Assembly (NCBI RefSeq): GCF_027887165.1
Contig: NC_077229.1
Span: 351,466,416-351,530,415 of the forward strand
DNA from: Monodelphis domestica
Lineage: Eukaryota; Chordata; Mammalia; Didelphimorphia; Didelphidae
Direction: 5' to 3'
DNA: 64,000 nucleotides
Part shown: piece by piece, positions 1 to 10,568 of the stretch
Layout: each line of letters opens with the position of its first letter
Numbering within the stretch: position 1 is the first letter of the stretch
Notes under the pieces: model-generated
The model's database searches: none
Seen by the model: the letters and a program-made list of their open reading frames with translations, nothing else
Told to the model about the DNA's origin: nothing
Made by a program: the position numbers and the translations under genes

Positions 1-52
1 TGCAACCAATACACATTATTGATTCTAAGAAAAAGGTAAGGATTTTTTAAAA
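1..52 (+). repeat. WSINE1-type SINE, 3' tail at the window edge
   Basis: The first bases read as the 3' end of the marsupial tRNA-derived SINE WSINE1: an 'accaatacacattattgatt' block followed by 'aaggtaagg' and an A/T-rich tail. The body lies outside the window. The family call comes from matching the same wording seen more fully at 49.4-49.6 kb. Confidence 0.6.
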
Positions 53-59
53 AGAGTAA

Positions 60-1860
60 ACCTTTTGGCTTACTGACACATGCTAGGAACTAAAATGGTA
101 GAATAAAGGGATGTTCAGCTCACCTAAGCACTTGAAACAGAAAAAATATAAAATAAAATGTCTCAAAAGAAAGTAAATCAGGAGGGAGATGTCTTACTGG
201 AATGAGAAGGAAGAATAGCCCAGTGACTGATGCATTGGAATTTGTAGAACACACACTAAAATAGTCCTATTTGCTGCCATCAGTCTGAGGCAATGAAGGA
301 ATAGGCAAAGAGAATCTCAAGACCAGTCCTACAGATCCCTGAGACATTCAAACTGTTGTGGAGGGGCACTACATGCCATTTAACAGCTCAAGGCAATAAG
401 AAGGTAGAATAGAGGAGTAGCCCAATACTCTCCTCTTCTACATGGCCTGAGCCAACAAAACTGCAGAACACTGAGCAGTCCAATACTAGCCCTATGTGCT
501 TCCACATAGGTAGAGCCAATAAGCTCACAGAGTAGTCAACAGTCTGACACAAAAGATTATAGGGAAATAAAAAACAGTGAGAGCCTAATACAACTGGAAA
601 AAACCGCTGCAAACATCCCCATAAAGAAGGTAGTTTAGCCACCCCCTGGAAGTACACAATGATTAACCCCCAAACAGTTGGACCTATCTTCAAGTGCCAG
701 AGAATACTATATTGCAAGTTTGGAACATGCTCTCTCCACCTCAAGAGCAGAGCAAACCTTAACAGATAGTCAAAGTAATGAGGGAATAAAATTTATAACT
801 AGAAAAATGATCAAAACAGAAAAACCCCTAACCTTAGAAAGTTACTTTAGTGACAGTGAAGGTCAAAATAGAAACTAAGAAATGCACAACAATAACAAAA
901 AAAAATACGTAAAGGATAGTGAAAAAGGATGTCAGACTTTAAAACATTTTTTGGAAAAATTGAAAAGTTTAAGAAACAAATAATTTTTTAAAAATTATAG
1001 AAAATTTGAACAACTTGGAAGCTATAATGGATCAAATGGAAATAGAGGCACCCTCAAAAAACTCAATGAATCAAACAACTTCCTAAGAACAAGAATGGGC
1101 TAAATAGAAAATGAAACACAAAAGTTCAAGTTAGAAAATAACTCACTGAAAATTAGAGTTGAATTAATAAAAGTATGTAACTTCATAAGGCACTAGGAAA
1201 GAATAAAATAATTTTAAAAATTAAAAACAAAATCTGAAATATCTCACTAGAAAAACAGCTACCATCAAAAATAGTTTCTAAAGAGGCAACCTAATAATAA
1301 TTTGAATAGCTGAAAGCTATGACAAAAAAGGAAGAATGTAAAAAAGAGCCTGAAGACCATATTTCAAGATATCATCAAGAAAAACTCTCCTGATATCCTG
1401 AAACAAAAGAAAAATAGGAAGTTAAAGAATCAACTAATCCTGCAAGAAACCCTAATATAAAACATCCCAGGATTATGATGACAAAATTCAAAACCTTCCA
1501 GACCAAAGAAAAAGTAATTGGAGAATCAAGAAGGAAATAATACAAGTATTGTCAAGTCATCCAAATTTCCTTTATCACATATATGGTCAGGAATTATCAG
1601 ATTACACTATTAGCAGGTTCTATATTAAAGGACCAGAAGGCATAGAATATGACATTCTGAAAGGCAAAGGGTCTAGGCCTATAATCAAGAATCACAAACT
1701 CAAAGAAACTGATCATAACTATTCAAGAGAAAAAAAAGGAAATTTAATTAAATGGAGGACTTATAGGTATTCCTGACCAAATGCAAACAAACCAACAAAC
1801 CAGAGCTGAAAGTAAAATTTGATGACTAAATTCAACACTAAAGGGAAACAGAAAAGGTGA
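60..1860 (+). mobile_element. Old L1 LINE: 5' UTR and ORF1, sense
   Basis: This is the 5' part of a decayed sense L1. Around 820-875 the reading SYFSDSEGQ resembles the N-terminus of marsupial L1 ORF1. From about 1330 to 1850 the order of words matches the ORF1 C-terminal RNA-binding half, including the family-typical passage just before the ORF1 stop (gaccagagctgaa near 1798, then 'aaaaggtgaacagaaaag'). ORF1 is broken by many stops and frameshifts and codes for nothing. The element continues into inter-ORF sequence and ORF2 downstream. Confidence 0.7.
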
Positions 1861-2078
1861 ACAGAAAAGTGGAACTTTAAGGATTACAATAAGACTAAAT
1901 TGAATTAATTCATATCTGGGAAGCTAATATTAAGATACTTCAGTTTTATATGCTACATGAGTCACATAAAGTACTTAAAGTATTCAAGATACTCAAAGTA
2001 CTTAAAATAATTAATTTTATCTCTATTAGAAAATTGAAAGAAAGAAGGGAGTAAATGGAATATCCTGAGTTGAAATCC

Positions 2079-2120
<42 letters not shown>

Positions 2121-2465
2121 CAAGACATGAAAAAGGAATACCCAAGAAGAGAAAAGTAAAGATAGAAGAGAACAAATTATCTTACATGAAGAACCACCTA
2201 ACATTCAATACACTGAAGGAGAATAGGGAGGCGGGGGGTATGGCAGGCAATGCTTGATCTTTACTCTAATCAGAATTAGCTATAGAAGCCTACCTTACCC
2301 TATAGGAAAGTGGGAGGGGAAGGGGAATAAGAGAAGGAGGGTAAACTGGGGTAGAAAGTGGTCAGAAGCAAAGCATTTGTGAACAGGGAAAGACTGAAAG
2401 GAGAGAGAAAGAATAATAAATGGAAAAAATAAGATGGAATGGAAAACACCATTAGAAAATATAAC
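1861..2465 (+). mobile_element. Old L1 LINE: region between ORF1 and ORF2, sense
   Basis: Purine-rich sequence with the characteristic L1 inter-ORF wording ('taccttaccctataggaaag', 'gtggtcagaagcaaagcatt'). A trinucleotide AAT tract sits inside it at 2079-2122. It links the ORF1 remnant to ORF2 in the same orientation, so it is one element. Confidence 0.65.
2079..2122. repeat. (AAT)n microsatellite
   Basis: About fourteen uninterrupted copies of the trinucleotide aat/ata, inside the inter-ORF part of the sense L1. On the minus strand it reads as a run of isoleucine codons, which explains the apparent small hydrophobic ORF there. Confidence 0.95.
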
Positions 2466-2638
2466 TGCTGGGACAGCTTTATGACTCAGTGGATTGAGAG
2501 CCAAGCCTAGAGATGAGAGGTCTGAGGTTCAAATCTGGCCTCAGACACTTCCTAGTTTTGTGACCCTGGGCAAGTCACTTAACCTCCATGGCCTAGCCCT
2601 TACCAGTCTTCTGCTTTAAAGATAGAAGGTAAGGGTTT
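2466..2638 (+). repeat. WSINE1-type SINE, sense
   Basis: A tRNA-derived SINE inserted in the L1. The A-box-like part (gactcagtggattgagag, about 2482-2499) is followed by a B box (ggttcaaatctgg, about 2525-2537), the CORE-like stretch 'gaccctgggcaagtcact' and the 3' end 'gaaggtaagggttt'. The expected 'accaatacacagtattg' block is missing near the 3' end, so this copy carries an internal deletion. Imperfect direct repeats (aatataac on the left, aatatataac on the right) look like the target-site duplication. Confidence 0.85.
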
Positions 2639-5435
2639 AATATATAACCATAAATGTTAGTGCAATGAACTCATCAATAAAATGGAAAAGGATAACAGAG
2701 TGGATAAAAAATAAAAATCCCACAACATGCTCTCTATAAAGTATATACTTAAAGCCAGGAGATATACTCAAAGTAAAAGTAAGGGACTAGAGCACAATCT
2801 ATTCTGCTTCAGTGGAAGTAGAAAAAAACAAGACAAAAACAAAAGAGAAGTTCCAGACATGATCTCAGATAAAGTGAAAGAAAAATAAATCTACTCAAAA
2901 GATATAAGAAAGAAATTTGCATCTTGATAAAAGGCACCACAGACAACGTGTAATATTTATTGGGAAAGGAAATGGGGGGATTAGAAAAATGGGGGATAAT
3001 GTGAGGTTGTAGCATAATAGCAGTGCTAAACATAAATGTACCAAATGGTATAGAATTCAAATTCCTAAAGAAATTTCTATGACTAACAGGCAGAAACAGA
3101 TTGTAAAATGTTACTTGTGGGGAACTTCAACGTTCTCTCAAAAATAAATAAATTCAACAAAATATAAACACCAAAGAATTTAAGGAGATAAAGTATTATA
3201 ATATAAGATATGATAGATCTCAGTAGAAAGCTAAATGGGAATAGAAAGGAAGGTAGCTATTTCTTAGCATTGTTGGCACCTTCACAAAATTTTACTGTAG
3301 AATATGGCACAAAAACCTCAAGACCAAATGTAGAAAAGCAGAAATATGAATAACCTCCTATTCATACCATAATGCCATAAAAATTACATTCAACAAAAAG
3401 ACTAATAACTAATTAGAAAATAGATGATTTATTCTAAAAATGAATAGGTTAAATAAATCATAGAAACTAATTACATTAAAGAGAATGACAATGGGTTAAC
3501 AACACAAAAATTTATAGGATGCATGTATGGCTGTTCATAAGGGGTGTATATATATATATTATATCAGTAAATGCTTACATCAATAAAATAGAGAAAGAAT
3601 AGATGAACGAAATGGCTATGTACCTAAAAAAACTAGAAAAAAGAACAAATTTAGAATTCTTAGTTGCATAGCAAATTAGAAATCCCAAAAATTAAAGGAG
3701 AAATAATAAAAGTGAAACTAAGAAAATCATTGAATTAATAAACATGACAAGGGGGCTGGTTTTATGAAAACAAAAAAGATAAATAATTGGTTAATTTGAT
3801 TTTTAAAAGGAAAGAAGAAAAAACAAATTAATATAATGAAAAATGAAAGAAGTGAAATCATAAGCAATGAAGTAATTAAAGCAATTTTTAGAATATAATT
3901 TAGCCATATGTCAATAAATATCATATTCTAAGTGAAATAGATGAATATTTACCAAAAATATAGACTGCCCAGTTTAAGAAAAGATGAAGTAGAATACTTC
4001 AACAACCTCATCACAGAAAAAAGAAATTGAAAAAATAATCAAAGAATTCTTTAAGAAAAAAGCCTCAGGGTCAGATCAATTCACAAGGGAATTCTATAAT
4101 TCAAAGAATAATTAATTATAATACTACATGCATTCTTTGGGAAAATAAGTTAAGAAGGAATTCTGCCAGATTTATGTCACTAATAAAGTACTGATAGCAA
4201 AACCAGGAAGATCTAAAACAGATATAAAAGTATAGACCAATCTCCCTAATTAATATTGTTTTAACAAATTTAAATAAAATACTAAGAAAGAGATTATAGC
4301 ATCATATCATATGGATCTTACAGAATAACCAGGTGGGTTTATACCAGGAAGGGAGGGATATATTAATATTTGGAAAACTTTTTAGCATAACTGGCCATAT
4401 CAGAAAGAAAAAAAAATAAACCATATTATTATCTCAAAAGTGGAAAATTATTTGATAAAATACAATATCCATTCCTTATAAAACAATGAAAAACATTGGA
4501 ACAAAAGGAGCTCTCCTTAAAGTGAAAAGGACATCTATCTAAAGTCATCAGCACATATCTGTAATGGGAATAAACTATAATCCTTCCCAGTAAAATATGG
4601 GCTCAAGAAAGAATGCACATTATCACCACTACTATTTAATATTTTGTTAGAAACACTAGCTCTAGCAATAAGAGCAGAAAAAGAAATTGAAGGAATTAGA
4701 ATAGGTAATGAGAAACCAAAAACTATCATCCTTGGCAGATGTTATGATGTGTTATATAGAGAACCCCAGAGAATTAAAAAAACAAAAACAAAACAACCTA
4801 ATAGAAACAATTAAAGGTACAAAATAAATCCACATACAATTGGCTTTCTATTTAGGACCAACAAATTTCAGCAGCAAGAGATAAAAAAGGAAATTCCATT
4901 TAAAAGAATGGTAGATAATATAAAATAACTAGGAGTATAATGAACTCAAAATGAACTAAGAAACTATATAAACACAATTATAAAATACTTTTCGTACAAA
5001 TAAAGTTAGAACCAAACTGGAAAAAAATATTAATTGCTCATGGATAGGTTGGCCCCAGTACAATAAAAAATGAAAATTTTACCTAAATTAGCTTATCCAG
5101 TACCATACCAATCAAAATGCCTAAAATATATTTCTTAGAAGTAGTAAGAATGATAACAAAACTCATTTGGAAGAATGAAAGTTAAAGAAACTCAAGTGAA
5201 TTATTAGAAAAAAAATATGGAGGAAGGAAACTTACTTATACCAAATCTCAAAACATACTATAAACAATAATCCTCCAATCAGTCTTATACTAACTGAGAA
5301 ATGGAGAAATGGAGTAGTAGATAAATGTAATAGAATAGGAAATGAAAACATAAATAATTAATGATCATAGTCACCTAGTGTTCAATAATCTCAAATATTC
5401 AAGCTATTGGGGAAAGAACTCACAATTTAATACTC
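2639..5435 (+). mobile_element. Old L1 LINE: ORF2 remnant, sense
   Basis: ORF2 of the same sense L1. The endonuclease part begins near 2650 ('gaactcatcaataaaatgg', 'cagagtggat') and the reverse transcriptase part runs from about 4000 to 4950 (wording equal to 'SGSDQFTREFYN' and, near 4730, '[15 protein letters not shown]', the decayed metal-binding box). It stops at about 5435, well short of the 3' end, where a DNA transposon piece begins. Many stops and frameshifts: not coding. Confidence 0.75.
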
Positions 5436-5640
5436 TGTATACTGCTGCCTGGTATAGTGGTTGCAGTGATGGGCCTGTGCAAGATGTGACAGGCCCAGCG
5501 CAGCCAGCGCTGCAGCCTCCGCTATCCCAGACAGCAGTCTACAGATTTATTCATAGTTTTTGTTTTATAGTCTGGACCTCCCATAGTCTGAGGGACAGTG
5601 AACTGGCCCCCTGTGTAAAAAGTATAGGGACCCCTGATTT
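5436..5640 (-). mobile_element. hAT-type non-autonomous DNA transposon fragment (Charlie-like)
   Basis: Read on the minus strand from 5640 this begins CAGGGGTCC and continues through wording typical of a hAT family whose terminus has an 'ACACAGGGGGCCAGTTCACTG' type passage. The other terminus (near 5436) is not recognisable, so the copy is truncated or very worn. The 8 bases on each side, atttaata and atttatca, agree at six positions, which is suggestive of the 8-bp duplication hAT elements make but not proof. Locally GC-rich (5480-5540) against AT-rich flanks. Confidence 0.55.
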
Positions 5641-7378
5641 ATCAATTGGGGGATGACAAAATTTTTATAGATTTGATTTAGTTCTTTATATATTTAAGAA
5701 ACCAAACCTTTATTAGAGAAAATTGTTATAAATTTTTCTCCAGTTTTCTGTTTCCCTTCAAATCTAGATTTAATTGGTTTTGTTTGTACAAAACATTTTA
5801 ATTTAATATAATCAAAATTATTCATTTTACATCTTCCCTTCTCCATAGATCTGACAGGTAAACTATTCTATGTTCCCCCAACTTACTTATAATATCACTC
5901 TTTATGATTAAACCATATACCCATTTTGACCTTATCTTGTTATAGGGTGTGTTATATTTTTCTAAAACTATTTTTTTATAATACTGTTTCCCAATTTTCT
6001 CAGTATTTTTTGTCAAATAGTTATCTCTTATCCCCAAAGTTGGGATCTTTGGATATATCAAACGCTAGATTGCTGAAGTCTTTTATCCTTAATTTATTCC
6101 ATTGATTCACCTTTCTATTTCTTGGTCAGTACCAGATTGCTTTGATGATTACTGCTTTATAAGAACAGATTAAGATTGGGTACCACTAGGTAACCATTGT
6201 TTATATTCTTTTTTCATTACTTCTCTTGATATTCTTGATCTTCAGTTCTGCCAGATGATTTTTGTTGTTATTTTTTGTAGCTCTATAAAATAGATTTTGG
6301 TAGTTTAATAGGTATGTCACTGAATAAGTAAATTAATTTTGGTAGAATTGTTATTATTTTTTATGTTAGCTCTGTCTACCCATTAGCAATTAATGTTGTT
6401 TTTTTCAGTTGTTCTTATCTAACTTTATTGGTGTGAGAAGTGTTTTGTAATTGTGTTCATATAATTCCTGTGTTTTTCTCAGCAAATATATCCCAATTGT
6501 TTTATACTGTCTAGTGTGTTTTAAATGGAATTTCTCTTTCTAACTCTTGCTGTCGAGCTTTGTTGGAAATATATAGAAATGTTAATGTAATGCAGGCTTA
6601 TTTGTAACCTACAACTTTGCTAAAGATAATATTTCAACTATTTTAATTTATTTTCTAGGATTCTCTAAGTATATAATCATATCATCTGCCAAGAGTGACA
6701 GTTTAGTTTCCTTATTGCCCTCTTTAATTTCTTCAATTTATTTTTCTTCTCTTATTTCTAAAGCTAACATTTCTAATACAATATTAAATAATAGTGGTGA
6801 TAATGGGCATCTTTGCTTCACTACTGATCTTATTGGAAAGGATTCCTACCTTATCCACACTGCAGATGATATTTGTTAATGGTTTGAAATAAAACTATTT
6901 ATTATTTTAAGGAAAGGGCTTTTTAATCCTAAGCTATCTAGTGTTTTTTAATAGGAATAGATGGTGCATTTTGTCAAAAGCTTTTTCTGCATCTATTGAT
7001 ATAATCATGTGATTTCTGTAAGTCTGGTTTTTTTAATATAGTCAATTATGCTGATGGTTTTCCTAATATTAAACTAGACTTAAAGTCCTGGTATAAATCA
7101 CACCTGGTCTTAGTGAATGATTCTTGTGATATATATTGCTGTATTATCCTTACTATTTTCTTATTTAAATTTTTTTCATTTATATTCATTAATGAAATTG
7201 GTCTATAATTTTCCTCTGTTTTTGGTCCTATTGGCTTAGGTGTCCGTACCATATTTATGCCATAAAAATAATTTGGTAGGGCACCTTTTTGCTTATTTTT
7301 CCAAATAGTATAGTCATGGGACTAATTGTTCTTTAAATGTTTGTTTGATAGAATTCACTTATTAATCTATCTGGCCCT
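5641..7378 (-). mobile_element. L1 LINE, antisense: ORF2 3' part to reverse transcriptase
   Basis: Minus-strand L1. From low to high coordinate it runs from ORF2 C-terminal wording (minus-strand peptide 'EHRIVYLSDLWRREDVK' at 5822-5880) through the RT core (minus-strand wording near 6690, 'LFLADDMI'-like) toward the start of RT. A solo LTR interrupts it at 7379 and the L1 resumes at 8061. Broken by many stops. Confidence 0.8.
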
Positions 7379-8060
7379 TGTGAAGAAAAAATCCCCTACC
7401 CCCTTTTATGAAGATTATATTTTAATGTTATCATCAGTCTTGAGATAATCATAATTGTAATTCTAAGATAGCCCAAGATTTTACTAGGCTTTTTATGAAT
7501 ATTCTGGTATAAGTATTAAGGTTTTGAATTAAATAATTGCTTTAACATAGGCCTTAGTGTTAGCCCTACCCTTCAAAGTTGTTACGTCATTCACCTTAAC
7601 TCATGACCAGGATGCATCACTAGGTTGGCTCTGGCTCAGAATTGGGTACTATCCATCACCACCTACTCTTAGCCCAGGCATCACTGCTCCCCTCAATTCC
7701 ATCAAGTGATTCTTAAGTCATGGTCAAAAGATTTTTTTTTTTTATCAAATAAGAGATACTTCCTAATTGACCTAATCTATGGACAAATAAGGAGTGCTTC
7801 CTAGTTGTCTTAACCAATGGATATTGCTTCTGGGTATCTCTGTTCTTAAAAGGGTACAATTATTTTATATTGGTATAAAATGTTGCTTAATTTTGGAGGG
7901 TATAAAAGAAGATATCTCACAGTGCTCGGCGTCCTTCTGGTCTTAGAAGAGGTCCAGCTTTGTTGTGAGACTGCCCCCGTTGCATCCCCCACCCCTGTAA
8001 TAAACCTGTCTTTCTTGGAAACTTTATCATTTGAGTACCTGTGTTTAGAAAAATTACACA
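7379..8060 (+). mobile_element. Solo LTR, endogenous retrovirus family A
   Basis: A 682-bp TG...CA block inside the antisense L1. A TATA-like 'ggtataaaa' lies near 7871 and an AATAAA signal near 8000, in the right order for a plus-strand LTR. The tetranucleotide ccct occurs directly before it (7375-7378) and three bases after it (8064-8067), and the L1 reading resumes cleanly across it. No internal genes are attached. Related copies lie at 28058-29381 and 61216-61833. A fossil. Confidence 0.8.
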
Positions 8061-8990
8061 AAACCCTAAGGATTTTTTTCTTAGGGATTTCATGTTCATT
8101 GTTCAATTTCCTTTTCTAAGATGAGATTATTTAAGCTTCCTTTTTCCTCTTTTGTTAATTAAGGAAATTTCCATTTTTGTAAATATTCATCAATTTCACT
8201 TAGATTATCAGTTTTATTGTCACTTAATTGGGCAAAATAGCTCTAACAATTGGTTTTATTTCCTCTTTGTTGGGAGTGAAATTATCCTTTTCATTTTTGA
8301 TACTGGTAATTTAATTATTTTCTTTCCTTTGTTTAATCAAATTAACCAAAGCTGTATTTCATTTTATTTTTTGTAGGACCAACTTTTAGTCTTATTTGTT
8401 AGTTCAATAGAGCTTTTACTTTCAATTTTATTAATTTCTTCCTCTATTTTTAGGATTTCCAATTTAGTCTTTTATTGAGTATTTATTTTTTTTTCTTTTT
8501 GATTTTTTGTTGTTGATGCATGCTTAATTCACTGAAATGCTTTTTTTATTGATATTTCAAGGATATAAATTTCCCTTGAGTATTGCTATGCCTCATTATT
8601 ATACTTTTAAATGAAATCAGTGATTTTTAGCATGGTTTGTTTTTTGACCCACCCATTTTGAAGAATTAGATTGTTTATTTTTAATTTGCCTCTCACTGAA
8701 CCCTTTTTGATTAACATTTTATTGCATTAAGATCTGAAAAAGTTGGTTTTGAATTTTTTTTGCCCTAGGACATGGTCAATTTTTGTATATGTACCATGTG
8801 CTAAAAACAAGGTATATTCCTTCCTATACCTATTCAGTTTTCTTCACATATGTATTAAATGTAACTTTTCTAAAACTCCATTCACTTTCTTTACTTCTTT
8901 CTTATTTATTTTTTATTTAGATTCATCTAGTTCTAATAAGGGAACGTTAAGGTCCCCCAATAATACAGATTTAAAAATAATTTTTGACAT
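8061..8990 (-). mobile_element. L1 LINE, antisense: continuation into ORF2 endonuclease part
   Basis: Continuation of the antisense L1 at 5641-7378 after the LTR. The wording passes from the RT N-terminal region toward the endonuclease ('ggtccccc' near 8951, equal to the 'GDLN' passage of the endonuclease read on the minus strand). It ends at about 8990; ORF1 and 5' UTR are absent, so the copy is 5'-truncated. Confidence 0.75.
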
Positions 8991-9039
8991 TGTTTTAATA
9001 TTGAGACCAAATTTACTCTCCCATCCCCCACCTCACTGA

Positions 9040-10315
9040 TATAGTAAACAATCAGACATAGATTTTACATGTGCAATCATGTTAAACGTTTTCCCATGTC
9101 AATTCTTTTATGGAAGAAACTTGAACAAAAAATTAAGAAAATTTTTAGAAAAGTTTGATTTGTTTGTACTCTGACTCAGTTCTTTCTCTGGATGCAATTG
9201 ACCCTTTTTTATCAAAAACCTTTTGGGACTGTTTTGGATCACTATTACTGAGAATAGCTAAGTTGTTCATTGTATATGTATATGTTCATTATATAATTTT
9301 GCTATTATTGTCTACAATGTTTTCCTAGTTCTGACTCCCTCTTCATTGGCTCATGTATGTTTTTCCAGGTTTTTCTGAGCTATTCTTGATCATGATTTCT
9401 TGTATCTTGATAATATTTCATTACAGCAGACTATAACTTTATTCAATTGATAGAAGTCTTCTAACTTTCCAATTATTTGCCACCATAAAAAGAATTCCTT
9501 TAAATAATTTTGAACACAGTCCTTTTCAAAAATATTTTCTTAACTTTTTGGGTCACAAACCAAGTAATGGTATTCACAGGTGAAAGGGTATGCACTGTTT
9601 AATATCCCTTTTGGCATAGATACAAATTGTTCTCCAGAATAGTTTAATTAGTTCAAAACTACAAAATAATGCACTAGTATCTTAATTTTCCTATATCTCT
9701 CCAATTTTTATAATTTCCTTTTCTTTCCAAAAAGCCAAACTGATAGGTATGGAGTGGTACCTCAGAGTTGTTTTAATTTTAATTTCGTTTTTCAGTAGTT
9801 ATTTAGAGCATTTTTTCACAAAGATATAGGTATTTTAATTACTTTGTCTGAGAAATGCCTATTCATATCCTTTGACTAATAGTCGGGGAATGACTTATAT
9901 TCTTTTACTTTTGACATTTCTCTATGTATCTGAGAAATGAGGCCATTATTAGAAAAACATGAAACTATTTTTTCACCATTGTGATCTGTCCCATCCCATT
10001 TACTCTTTTCTCTCTCTTTTCATTTTGACCTTCAAAAGTGTTTATCTTCTGACCACCATATCCCCCAATTTTTCTTCTTTTTTGTGCTTACCAATTTTAT
10101 TTCTTCTACCTCCTGCTTTCCAGTAGTATAACATAGATTTCTCTACTCAATTAATTATGCAAGTTATTCTTTGAACCGATTATGATGAGATTAATGTTCA
10201 AGGGCTTCCCTCTTCACCTCCCCATCTTCTCCTCCAATCCAAAAATTCTTTCATGTATCTTTTAGAGGAGATAAATTACTCCATTCTAATTTCATTTTTT
10301 CATATGATGGCTTTT
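9040..10315 (-). mobile_element. L1 LINE, antisense, ORF2 internally deleted
   Basis: From 9040 to about 9990 the sequence follows the L1 3' region (ORF2 C-terminus and 3' UTR, for example 'tggtacctcagagttgtttt' near 9757). It then switches near 10000 directly to wording typical of the L1 inter-ORF region ('aatgttcaagggcttccctc' near 10191). Most of ORF2 is therefore missing, either by deletion or because two fragments abut. Confidence 0.6.
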
Positions 10316-10319
10316 CTTT

Positions 10320-10537
10320 TTTAAATTTTTATTCATTTATTTTAAAAATATTTTCCTTATTTACATGATTCATTTTCTTTCCTTCCCCTCTTCATTGTCC
10401 CCTTCAGGAGCCAACTAGCAATTCTACTGGATTGTACAAATGTTATCACTTTATCGTATTTTTATATTATTCATTTTTGCTATAGAGTAATCTTTAAGAG
10501 CCTAACCCTCAAATAATGTACCTATATATACATACAG

Positions 10538-10568
<31 letters not shown>

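Noticed and set aside
388-744. 118-codon minus-strand ORF
   Set aside because: It lies antisense to the 5' UTR of the old sense L1; no motif, no promoter and no conservation clue.
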